A stretch of 7,238 nucleotides of DNA from Lactobacillus helveticus DSM 20075 = CGMCC 1.1877 (GTDB lineage: Bacteria; Bacillota; Bacilli; Lactobacillales; Lactobacillaceae), in NCBI RefSeq assembly GCF_000160855.1, contig NZ_GG700752.1:503780-511017 (forward strand). The letters run 5' to 3'. This document shows, one piece after another, positions 1-5,086 of the stretch. The first letter of the stretch is position 1. Each line of letters opens with the position of its first letter. The position numbers were made by a program, and so were the translations under genes. The notes under the pieces are model-generated. The model ran no database searches. It was not told the origin of the DNA and saw only the letters and a program-made list of their open reading frames with translations.

Positions 1-24
1 ACTATAAGCTAATAAACTAATATC

Positions 25-53
25 TTCAATAAAAAGAGCTAAAAAACTATTAT
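25..53 (+). promoter_or_regulatory. Promoter of the XRE/ImmA operon
   Basis: A -10 box TATTAT (48-53) lies 17 nt behind a weak -35-like TTCAAT (25-30). Transcription would start near 60, about 26 nt before the ATG at 86, which has an AAAGG ribosome site at 76-80. The -35 box matches consensus at only about half its positions, so this is a plausible but unproven promoter. Self-repression by the XRE protein would be expected, but I see no clear operator repeat. Confidence 0.45.
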
Positions 54-85
54 TTTTTCTGAACAAATATTCGAGAAAGGCTGAC

Positions 86-451
86 ATGATTGAATTAGAG
101 CGCACAAAAGAATTAGCAAAAAAATACAAAATGAACCTCCGTGAGGTAAACGATAAAGCAGGTTTGGGAAGGAATAGTATTTACAATTGGAAAAATCAAA
201 GACCGGGCATTGACGCCCTCAATGCAGTCGCAGATGTACTACATACATCCACTGGCTACTTAAGTGGTAAGACAGATAATCCCGCGCCTAAGTCTGATGA
301 AACCGGGGGTATCTCAATAGATGGTGAAGTACCATACTACTATCATGGCTATACCATTCCAGATGACTACCTTAACATAGTTCGTCAACTTATGGAACGT
401 GACATCAAAAAAGGACTTATAAAGCGGCATGACAACAGCAGAGCAGAATAG
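86..451 (+). CDS. XRE-family (Cro/CI-type) repressor
   Basis: A 121-residue DNA-binding regulator. Residues about 7-62 form a helix-turn-helix of the XRE type: the turn and recognition helix are visible as AGLGRNSIYNWKNQRPG, followed by the usual final helices (ALNAVADVLHTSTGYLSGKTD). The rest (about 63-121) is a short C-terminal tail with no recognisable domain, so this is not a full-length LexA-like CI repressor. The ATG at 86 is preceded by AAAGG. The gene overlaps the metallopeptidase gene behind it by 23 nt, which suggests translational coupling. In families such as ImmR/ImmA of ICEBs1, the peptidase cleaves the repressor to release phage or element genes; Xre-type/COG2856 pairs are also described as toxin-antitoxin-like modules. 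Here no integrase, excisionase or divergent Cro gene is visible, so the target promoter is unknown. Confidence 0.85.
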   Translation: MIELERTKELAKKYKMNLREVNDKAGLGRNSIYNWKNQRPGIDALNAVADVLHTSTGYLSGKTDNPAPKSDETGGISIDGEVPYYYHGYTIPDDYLNIVRQLMERDIKKGLIKRHDNSRAE

Positions 452-851
452 ACAAGAACTCATAGACTGGTTATTAGCCTATGCTAAAAAACACGAAATT
501 GTAGTTGAATTTGTTGATGTAAATCCAACTTATCGCCCCTTATCTTTAAAGCAACACCGCTTGGCCATTATTAACATAAATTGGTATCGCCCAGAAGAGG
601 TGCCGTTCTCAATTGGTCATGAAATAGGTCATATTATGCTGGCTAATGGCGACCTAGACTCACACAGAAATCAAACTTTTGCAGGGCATAACTCTGAAGA
701 AGATCCAGCTGACATCTTTTCAGTAAAACTAATCTATGATTATTCCTGCAGAAAAGGCGACTGTTTCGAAGAACCTGGTCTCTTCATGCAATCATACGGA
801 ATACCAGACCGAGTAACTGACATCACTAAAGAATTATTTAAACGAAAATAA
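429..851 (+). CDS. ImmA/IrrE-type metallopeptidase
   Basis: A 140-residue soluble protein with a zinc-peptidase motif HEIGH at residues 64-68 (context FSIGHEIGHIMLANGD). In the family the two histidines bind zinc and the glutamate is catalytic. The downstream stretch EEDPADIFS (about 90-98) matches the usual E-x-x-A-x-x-F helix that supplies the third ligand, probably E91. The size is typical of short ImmA proteins. The ATG at 429 lies inside the 3' end of the XRE gene in another frame, with only a distant purine-rich stretch upstream, so translation probably depends on the repressor gene. By family knowledge it should cleave or antagonise its partner repressor in response to DNA damage or another signal; that is inferred from pairing and not shown by the sequence. 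Alternative: the peptidase half of a toxin-antitoxin-like pair. Confidence 0.85.
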   Translation: MTTAEQNRQELIDWLLAYAKKHEIVVEFVDVNPTYRPLSLKQHRLAIININWYRPEEVPFSIGHEIGHIMLANGDLDSHRNQTFAGHNSEEDPADIFSVKLIYDYSCRKGDCFEEPGLFMQSYGIPDRVTDITKELFKRK

Positions 852-861
852 TCGACACCTA

Positions 862-888
862 GGAGCTTGCTTTAACAGGCTTCTTTTT
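862..888 (+). terminator. Terminator of the XRE/ImmA operon
   Basis: GGAGCTTG (862-869) pairs with CAGGCTTC (876-883), an 8-bp stem with two G-U pairs and a 6-nt loop, directly followed by TTTTT. It lies 11 nt behind the peptidase stop codon. Confidence 0.8.
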
Positions 889-896
889 GTTTGCAT

Positions 897-919
897 AAAA
901 AAAGACGGTCAAATGACCG
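897..919 (-). terminator. Intrinsic terminator on the - strand
   Basis: CGGTCA (906-911) and TGACCG (914-919) form a tight stem. On the - strand it is followed by a run of seven T (+ strand A run 897-903). It faces the operon terminator at 862-888 and ends whatever is transcribed leftward across 920-1570, the main evidence that this G-poor region is transcribed on the - strand. Confidence 0.75.
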
Positions 920-1570
920 CCTACTCTCTGCACAGTTAACGTCATGTTAGCTTAACTTATTCCTAAACACATTATATCAAGCACATGGTAGCACCATGCT
1001 TAAATCTCCAAAGCTAATGTTTACATATTAGCTTTTCATTTTCAAAAATGCCACTATCGTTTTACTTCTAACTGCTCTTTTGCTACTTCGTCAAGGACTG
1101 CCCTAACAAAACCATTTCTTTACTCAATCAAATACACCTAATCCACTAACTTCATAAACTTTTGACCAAGCCCTGAAACAGTCCAATCCTTAACCTAAAT
1201 CCAACTGTCATTTCATCCATTTCTACCAATTTTCCCTTTAAGTTATCCTGTAACAGTCTAACTATTGTTAATCTTCCTGAAACCCCGGCACTACGCCCTT
1301 CCTTTGACTTCCTAATCAATAACTGCTTCATCAGATAACTTTCTTCACCCTCTACTTTTTCAGAGAAACACTAGTCTCCTTCAATCATTCACTAAAACCT
1401 CCACTACTAACTCCCATATTCCAACAATCCCATTCTGACCATAAGGCTTCTTTGACTAATTCATATCTACTGCTTCCTAACCAGTTCCTACTACTTTTTT
1501 CTAAATAAACAAATTCATTCCAAACCCCAACCAACCTAAAAAGCCCATAAAAAAATCTCTCACGCCCCAC
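897..1570 (-). ncRNA. Candidate large noncoding RNA, C-poor
   Basis: No convincing protein is encoded here on either strand. Base use is extreme: line 1381-1440 holds 23 C and 1 G on the + strand, and 1501-1560 holds 18 C and 1 G, so a - strand transcript would be rich in G, A and U and nearly lack C. Read on the - strand the region ends in a chain of hairpins and an intrinsic terminator at 897-919. Examples are AAGCTAAT with ATTAGCTT (about 1031-1009), AAGC-ATGG with CCAT-GCTT (about 1001-979), AGTTAA with TTAACT (about 957-934) and CATTTT with AAAATG. GGACTG and CAGTCC (near 1180 and 1100) could pair at long range. Size (about 600-670 nt), lack of coding and place on a RepA_N-type plasmid resemble ROOL RNAs, known from lactobacillus megaplasmids and phages, or GOLLD. 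That assignment is by analogy, since I cannot align to the Rfam models. The 5' end is uncertain and no clear promoter was found. Confidence 0.45.
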
Positions 1571-1607
1571 GGGGCTTAAAGGTAGAGGCGTATGGCTTCC
1601 GTACAGT

Positions 1608-1667
1608 CGAAAATTAATTGCTCAAAAATCAAGCTTTTTTGCTTCAGATCTCAGCAATTAATTTTCG
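1608..1667. repeat. 15-bp perfect inverted repeat
   Basis: CGAAAATTAATTGCT (1608-1622) is repeated inverted as AGCAATTAATTTTCG (1653-1667). The 30-nt middle holds a second small stem, AAGC/GCTT around six T (1631-1644). It could form a cruciform or a strong RNA hairpin on either strand. Neither arm is followed directly by a T run, so it is not a simple terminator. Confidence 0.75.
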
Positions 1668-1748
1668 CCGACCGTTTGAACTCACCCTGCCCTTGTTCCT
1701 TTTCGATCTCGGTTTTACGTCACGTTGGACGAGAGTTTTTTTGTTTCT

Positions 1749-1774
1749 GTTCAATAACTCGAGTAAACTTGAAC
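1749..1774. repeat. Composite palindrome, operator-like
   Basis: The 8-bp palindrome ACTCGAGT (1757-1764) is flanked by inverted arms GTTCAA (1749-1754) and TTGAAC (1769-1774). The arms and core are off-centre by one base. Such sites can be repressor operators, but no gene start lies nearby on either strand, so a structural role in the surrounding element is as likely. Confidence 0.4.
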
Positions 1775-2005
1775 ATTACGATCTAAAGGATAGTCGTTAG
1801 CATTTCCAAGGCTTCCTTATTGACTCAATTAGGTTAATCAACCCGCATGGACAATTTGCCACGTCTTTAGTATTTGCGAAATACCAGGTTTAGCTTACCT
1901 ATGGTAGTTTACTCCCAGACTGGCGCTTCTCCAGCAACTGAGGGGCTTAAATTAGTGATTAACATGGATAGCCGTTCCCTAAGCGTTAAGGGTTATCAAC
2001 CCACT

Positions 2006-2038
2006 AAAAAAGCTATAGTCAAACTCATTGACTATAGC
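2006..2038 (-). terminator. Strong terminator on the - strand
   Basis: GCTATAGTCAA (2012-2022) and TTGACTATAGC (2028-2038) form an 11-bp stem with a 5-nt loop. On the - strand the stem is followed directly by six T (+ strand A run 2006-2011). It is the first clear leftward terminator behind the MFS gene, so the MFS transcript may run through the decayed tail at 2234-2386 to here. Confidence 0.75.
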
Positions 2039-2090
2039 CTGTTAATCATCTTTTTTATTACTTTCTCTCATAATTCACTGCTTTAAACTG

Positions 2091-2119
2091 TTGAATTATA
2101 GTGTTTACCTTGCTAAAAT
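2091..2119 (+). promoter_or_regulatory. Promoter of a candidate small RNA
   Basis: TTGAAT (2091-2096) and the extended -10 box TGCTAAAAT (TAAAAT at 2114-2119) are separated by 17 nt. No open frame with a ribosome site follows, but an intrinsic terminator begins about 60 nt downstream. Confidence 0.5.
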
Positions 2120-2125
2120 GGAAAC

Positions 2126-2218
2126 ATAAGAAAGTTTAAAAATCACTTATTGATTAATTGGTCTAATCAATGAGCTTGACCTTGAGAAGATACGCCAATA
2201 TCTTAACAAGGCTTTTTT
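2126..2218 (+). ncRNA. Candidate small RNA, about 93 nt
   Basis: The interval lies between a good promoter (2091-2119) and an intrinsic terminator (2180-2218). It contains a perfect 8-bp hairpin, ATTGATTA (2149-2156) with TAATCAAT (2164-2171), loop ATTGGTC. The only open frame, 17 codons from the ATG at 2170, has no ribosome site. If MFS mRNA extends to the terminator at 2006-2038, this RNA would be antisense to its 3' untranslated part. I do not recognise an Fst-type toxin opposite it. Function unknown. Confidence 0.4.
2180..2218 (+). terminator. Terminator of the candidate small RNA
   Basis: CCTTG (2180-2184) pairs with CAAGG (2207-2211) and AAGATA (2187-2192) with TATCTT (2199-2204), separated by a 2x2 internal loop, then C and six T. 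Confidence 0.7.
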
Positions 2219-2233
2219 GTTAAACATTATTAA

Positions 2234-2386
2234 TTAATCAGTAACTTTTACGGTTGCTGCAGGTTCTACAGCCAGCAATGCGATCAAAGCAAAACTAACA
2301 TCGCTTGCACCTGAAATAGTAGTGAAGACTGTAGTCATCACTGGAGCAGTTGTCATAGCACAAGTATTTAGCGCAAGCCCAGCTCC
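2234..2386 (-). pseudogene. Decayed C-terminal tail of a second MFS transporter
   Basis: Translated on the - strand, the 50 residues from 2386 to the stop at 2234 match the C-terminal part of the intact MFS protein next door, residues about 355-404. I count 21 of 50 identical positions, including LNT, TAP-MTT, ISG and the AL..LL..E stretch. In-frame stop codons (TAATAA) stand directly before it and no start codon with a ribosome site opens it, so it should not be made. It begins only 8 nt behind the stop codon of the intact transporter. The level of divergence shows it is not a recent copy of that gene. It looks like the end of a paralogue whose body was lost by deletion or replaced when the present gene arrived. 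Confidence 0.75.
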
Positions 2387-2394
2387 TTATTAAA

Positions 2395-3672
2395 TTACTC
2401 GGTTCGTGTAGACATAACTCTTTTAGTAGTCTGTAATTTTCTTTTACTTTGAATACATATTTTAACAGTGATTATCAAAACTAAAATTTCTATAATTAAC
2501 AAAATCAATAGAGCATATTTAATGTTGCTAAAACCAGAAATACTAGTAAAAAAGGTCGTCATAATTGGTGCCGTTATCATTAAAATTGTATTTAATAGCC
2601 CGACGCTGGAAGCTAAAATTTTATGATCGACAGTTGTTACTAGCCATTGAGTTAGTTTAATAGAGCCTAAACTAGCAGTTACTGCTAACAAGAAATAGAA
2701 AGGTAAAATTACATAAAGATTAGCAATCAAGGCACCACTGGTAACACCAAAGCCAAAAATCAAAGCTAGAATAATAACAGTAAAAATAGAAACTTTTTTA
2801 AATAATTGTGGGCCGAACATACTACCTAAGGCGGCACCAACACTGATAATTACTCCAATAATAGCAATCGTGAAACTGTAAGTAGAAATAATCATCGTAG
2901 AGCGATGACCAGCCATGACAATTGGGATTAAAGCTTCCATGGCATCCAAAATGCCATTTAAAATAGCTATGATCAGTACGACACTCAACAAACTATGCTG
3001 TTTTCTGACCTGTTTATAAGAAGTTTTCATAGTTTCCCAGAAATTTTTCTTATTTATTTCTTGATGTTCAAGTGATTTACCCTTCTTCTGATGTATGTAG
3101 CCGACTCTTAAATAAAAAAAACCAGCAATTAAAAAAGTAAGAGCATTGAAGTAGGCTAAGCTAGAGTAAGACATAAACAGTAACAAACCGGCACCAGCAA
3201 ATTGAGCCACTGTATTAATTACTTCAGCAACACCACTAGTAAAGCCTTCAGCAATACCAAAATCTTCTTTACCAACAATATCGGCCACCAAGGGAGAAAT
3301 TAAACCACTTGAATATGAACCAAATGTATCGGAGATAAGGTTAATCAAAATAACGGCTAATACTAAGATCCAGTCATTTAAATGACTAGCAAAGAGCAAA
3401 CCAACGACAAGATATAGGATAAAGCGGAGCATACACATTAAGAAGATATTTTTGAATTTGTGATGGGTTCGATCAGCTAAATAACCACCAAAAATATCAA
3501 AAAATCTTGGAATTGCTTCTGAAATAGCAATTAATGATAGGGCAAGTGAGTAGTTTTGTAATTTACTGGCATAAGTCATTAATGCTAAATAAAAGAGAAT
3601 ATCACCAGCACTGGATAGAAAACTGGCAATAGAAAATTGGCGATAGTCTTTGTTTTTTAGAAAAATATTCAT
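2395..3672 (-). CDS. MFS transporter, probable peptide or drug exporter
   Basis: A 425-residue integral membrane protein with about 12 hydrophobic segments and a basic central loop (about residues 194-230, HQKKGKSLEHQEINKKNFW), the layout of the major facilitator superfamily. The sequence GGYLADRTHHKFKN at about 62-75 matches motif A between the second and third helices. The start at 3672 has GGAG 9-12 nt upstream on the - strand. Proteins of this group use the proton gradient to move small molecules, often drugs; the substrate cannot be read from sequence. The gene diverges from an Rgg-type regulator and shares about 100 bases of control region with it. A role in exporting the products of the micropeptide cluster, or in self-protection against them, is an inference from position. 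Behind it lies the remnant of a related transporter, so the locus once held more than one. Confidence 0.85.
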   Translation of the reverse strand: MNIFLKNKDYRQFSIASFLSSAGDILFYLALMTYASKLQNYSLALSLIAISEAIPRFFDIFGGYLADRTHHKFKNIFLMCMLRFILYLVVGLLFASHLNDWILVLAVILINLISDTFGSYSSGLISPLVADIVGKEDFGIAEGFTSGVAEVINTVAQFAGAGLLLFMSYSSLAYFNALTFLIAGFFYLRVGYIHQKKGKSLEHQEINKKNFWETMKTSYKQVRKQHSLLSVVLIIAILNGILDAMEALIPIVMAGHRSTMIISTYSFTIAIIGVIISVGAALGSMFGPQLFKKVSIFTVIILALIFGFGVTSGALIANLYVILPFYFLLAVTASLGSIKLTQWLVTTVDHKILASSVGLLNTILMITAPIMTTFFTSISGFSNIKYALLILLIIEILVLIITVKICIQSKRKLQTTKRVMSTRTE

Positions 3673-3698
3673 AATAGAGGGCTCCTTCTTATTTAGTT

Positions 3699-3727
3699 TT
3701 CACAGATTAGAATAGAAGTCCTATAAT
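3699..3727 (+). promoter_or_regulatory. Promoter of the Rgg-type regulator
   Basis: TTCACA (3699-3704, 5 of 6 to consensus) and a perfect TATAAT (3722-3727) lie 17 nt apart. The start of transcription would be at about 3733-3735, inside the AATACGA arm of the operator-like repeat. This suits negative self-control. Confidence 0.75.
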
Positions 3728-3730
3728 AAA

Positions 3731-3755
3731 AATACGAAAAATGTCGTATTCGAAA
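3731..3755. promoter_or_regulatory. Operator-like element at the regulator start
   Basis: AATACGA (3731-3737) and TCGTATT (3744-3750) are inverted arms spaced by 6 nt. The right part, AAATGTCGTATTCGAAA (3739-3755), recurs exactly at 4658-4674. The site lies between the divergent MFS and regulator genes and covers the predicted regulator transcription start, so it may control both. Confidence 0.65.
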
Positions 3756-3773
3756 TTTTTAAGGAGATACAAA

Positions 3774-4637
3774 ATGACCATTGGAGAACTTTTAAAAGAA
3801 TATCGACTTAGCCAGAACAAAAAACAAAAAGAATTTATTGGGCAAATTATAAGTCCATCTTATTATTCTAAAGTAGAAAAAAACATTCATCGAATTACCG
3901 CAAGTGACCTATTAGCATTATTGCACTATAATGACATCTCACCGCGGGACTTTTTTACCCGGTTGGATCAAGATGATCAATTCAAATATCAGCAGTTGCG
4001 AGACTTTAATGATTTAATGCTAGATGCTTATTATAATAACGATAAGAAAGAGCTTGAGCACATTAAAAGTTTAATCGATCAAAGTAGCTTAGCGAAAAAA
4101 GACAAGCAAGAACAAAAATTACTAGTTGATGGCTGGCTAGAGTCAATGAAAAAACCAGATGAAGACCCCGACAATGAAGTCAGGAGAAAAATAAAGGAAC
4201 AAATTTTTAATATTCCTAATCTTAATGAAGCTAAGATAACCTTATTTTGTAATTTTATGCGATTCTTTGACTTAGATACTGATAAGATGATAGCCACACA
4301 AATCATTAATCAATATCAAAAGGAAAATGATATTGACATTCAAGAGAAAATTCTAGCGATTATTATCAATATACTTGTTTTTACTATTGAGCAACATAAA
4401 CTGAACGATATAGACTTTTTTATTCAAAGCGCGACGCAAATTAAAACTAATCCTGATCTCTTCTTTTATAAGAACGATTTATTATTTTTTGAGAATTTCA
4501 TTGAATATCTTAAAACCAATAATAAGAAGGCATTAAACAATTGTAAGATTGCGATAAATAATTTTGGTCTTTTAGGTATGACAGAATATGGACAACAAAT
4601 TCAATTATTTTTTGACAAATATCGAAAAAATAGATAA
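3774..4637 (+). CDS. Rgg/GadR/MutR-type transcriptional regulator
   Basis: A 287-residue cytoplasmic regulator. Residues about 3-58 form an XRE-type helix-turn-helix (GELLKEYRLSQNKKQKEF, then SPSYYSKVEKN with the recognition helix). From about 65 to the end the protein is all-helical, and its tail LLGMTEYGQQIQLFFDKY is typical of the Rgg/GadR/MutR C-terminal domain, a TPR-like fold that in ComR, Rgg and PlcR relatives binds short peptides. I chose the ATG at 3774, not the in-frame ATG at 3741: AAGGAG (3761-3766) lies 7 nt before 3774, while the ATG at 3741 sits in the operator repeat and has no ribosome site. The gene faces away from an MFS gene and precedes a run of four micropeptide frames. 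Identical 17-base elements at its own start and before the micropeptides suggest it controls both. The ligand is unknown; one of the encoded peptides is the natural candidate. Confidence 0.85.
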   Translation: MTIGELLKEYRLSQNKKQKEFIGQIISPSYYSKVEKNIHRITASDLLALLHYNDISPRDFFTRLDQDDQFKYQQLRDFNDLMLDAYYNNDKKELEHIKSLIDQSSLAKKDKQEQKLLVDGWLESMKKPDEDPDNEVRRKIKEQIFNIPNLNEAKITLFCNFMRFFDLDTDKMIATQIINQYQKENDIDIQEKILAIIINILVFTIEQHKLNDIDFFIQSATQIKTNPDLFFYKNDLLFFENFIEYLKTNNKKALNNCKIAINNFGLLGMTEYGQQIQLFFDKYRKNR

Positions 4638-4655
4638 TTAAAAATTTGAAATGAC

Positions 4656-4698
4656 AGAAATGTCGTATTCGAAACTATTTTTCAAATACGACATTTCT
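4656..4698. promoter_or_regulatory. Long inverted repeat: operator and/or terminator
   Basis: AGAAATGTCGTATT (4656-4669) and AATACGACATTTCT (4685-4698) are perfect 14-bp arms; inside them GAAA/TTTC adds four more pairs after one mismatch. The left arm carries the 17-base element AAATGTCGTATTCGAAA (4658-4674), shared with 3739-3755. The right arm is centred near -42 to the predicted micropeptide start, the usual place for an activator. The T-rich run behind it (TTATTTTACTTTG) is broken, so it would be at best a moderate terminator for the regulator gene. Confidence 0.7.
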
Positions 4699-4727
4699 TA
4701 TTTTACTTTGTCTTTTATGAGTATATT
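4698..4727 (+). promoter_or_regulatory. Promoter of the micropeptide operon
   Basis: The -10 box TATATT (4722-4727) is good, but no proper -35 box exists at the right distance: the best is TTATTT at 4698-4703, directly at the edge of the inverted repeat. A good -10 with a poor -35 next to an operator arm is typical of promoters needing an activator, here presumably the Rgg-type protein. Confidence 0.55.
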
Positions 4728-4758
4728 AGAATCGTAATCAAGAAAGGAAGAGTTAAAA

Positions 4759-4809
4759 ATGAAAATTAATCCTTTGGACGTCACAGTTAAAGTGATTATG
4801 AAGCATTGA
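4759..4809 (+). CDS. Micropeptide 1, 16 residues
   Basis: An open frame encoding MKINPLDVTVKVIMKH, with AAAGGAAG (4743-4750) 8 nt before the ATG, lying about 25 nt behind the predicted promoter. It is first in a run of four tiny frames. It has no signal peptide of the usual kind and no cysteine. Its last part alternates hydrophobic and basic residues (VKVIMKH). A mature pheromone for the Rgg-type regulator, a regulatory leader peptide or a small bioactive peptide are all possible. I do not recognise it, and translation is unproven. Confidence 0.5.
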   Translation: MKINPLDVTVKVIMKH

Positions 4810-4836
4810 TTTTAATATCAAGGAGATGAACAAATA

Positions 4837-4893
4837 ATGTGTTTTATGAGTGGGGTTCATATTGGTCCACCACCATACATTGGAACTTGGTAA
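4837..4893 (+). CDS. Micropeptide 2, 18 residues
   Basis: An open frame encoding MCFMSGVHIGPPPYIGTW. AAGGAG (4820-4825) lies 11 nt before the ATG, slightly far but clear. The product has one cysteine, a run of three prolines flanked by Gly and Tyr, and a C-terminal Trp. In another frame a GTG at 4839 would open a 53-codon frame running through micropeptide 3, and the same ribosome site could serve it at 13 nt, so the reading of this stretch is ambiguous. Pro-Pro-Pro should stall ribosomes unless EF-P acts, which could make it a regulatory stalling peptide. Function unknown. Confidence 0.45.
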   Translation: MCFMSGVHIGPPPYIGTW

Positions 4894-4898
4894 CCCGA

Positions 4899-5000
4899 AT
4901 GAAGAAAAAGAAAAAAGTAATTAATCAATCTTCTGCTGGTAAACAAAAAAGCCAAAAATTACATCCAACAACAGATGGAGTTTTAATCAAATTTAAATAA
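4899..5000 (+). CDS. Basic micropeptide 3, 33 residues
   Basis: An open frame starting MKKKKKVINQSS and ending TTDGVLIKFK, with 12 lysines and one acidic residue, so strongly cationic. It has no ribosome site of its own; the ATG is 5 nt behind the stop of micropeptide 2, suggesting translational coupling. Alternatively translation starts at the in-frame GTG 4839, adding 20 residues rich in aromatic amino acids (FYEWGSYW...) and giving a 53-residue product. A cationic peptide of this size could be antimicrobial or bind nucleic acid, but nothing in the sequence decides it. Confidence 0.45.
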   Translation: MKKKKKVINQSSAGKQKSQKLHPTTDGVLIKFK

Positions 5001-5017
5001 CTAAAGAGGTGAGATAA

Positions 5018-5065
5018 ATGAGAACTTCAATTTTAGGTCATATTAAGATCGATATTAAATGGTAA
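5018..5065 (+). CDS. Micropeptide 4, 15 residues
   Basis: An open frame encoding MRTSILGHIKIDIKW, with AGAGGTGA (5005-5012) at good distance from the ATG. It is last in the run and 21 nt before the terminator stem. It resembles micropeptide 1: basic residue at position 2, Leu at 6, then alternating hydrophobic and charged residues with a C-terminal Lys-aromatic or Lys-His end (VKVIMKH against HIKIDIKW). The similarity is short and could be chance, but suggests a pair of related peptides. Confidence 0.45.
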   Translation: MRTSILGHIKIDIKW

Positions 5066-5086
5066 TTATTGAAAATAATAATACTT

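Larger units (their letters stand above)
1571..2002. other. Structured noncoding segment, possible decayed IS200/IS605 end
   Basis: About 430 bases with normal base balance, unlike the C-rich/G-poor block on its left. No frame resembles a known protein. It contains many inverted repeats: GCCCC/GGGGC at 1564-1575 on its left border, GTA-GG/CC-TAC near 1590-1605, a 15-bp repeat at 1608-1667, a two-part palindrome at 1749-1774, GTATTT/AAATAC near 1870, and GATAGCC/GGTTATC at 1967-1997 closing a small bulged hairpin, followed by AAC. Hairpins at both borders with a bulged terminal one are reminiscent of non-autonomous IS200/IS605 derivatives or of the omega-RNA end of a TnpB element. No tnpA or tnpB motif is visible, so this stays a guess. 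It could instead be the 5' part of the - strand RNA. Confidence 0.3.

Noticed and set aside
1385..1570. A 61-codon open frame on the - strand
   Set aside because: It arises from the near absence of C on that strand. It starts at GTG without a ribosome site and resembles no protein family I know.
1592..1800. Two overlapping open frames of 60-64 codons on the + strand
   Set aside because: Both cross the 15-bp inverted repeat and have no ribosome site or recognisable motif; the region looks noncoding.
1874..2086. A 70-codon open frame on the + strand
   Set aside because: It has no ribosome site and reads straight through the terminal hairpin and the - strand terminator. It could at most echo the end of a decayed transposon gene, which I cannot show.
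2040..2240. A type I (Fst-like) toxin opposite the candidate small RNA
   Set aside because: The - strand frames here (such as a 27-codon frame beginning MFNKKALL) lack ribosome sites and the hydrophobic segment of Fst/Ldr toxins.
3741..3773. An upstream in-frame start for the Rgg-type regulator
   Set aside because: This ATG lies in the operator-like repeat, only about 7 nt from the predicted transcription start, with no ribosome site; ATG 3774 has AAGGAG at ideal distance.
4079..4306. A 75-codon open frame on the - strand
   Set aside because: It is an antisense shadow of the regulator gene, with no ribosome site.
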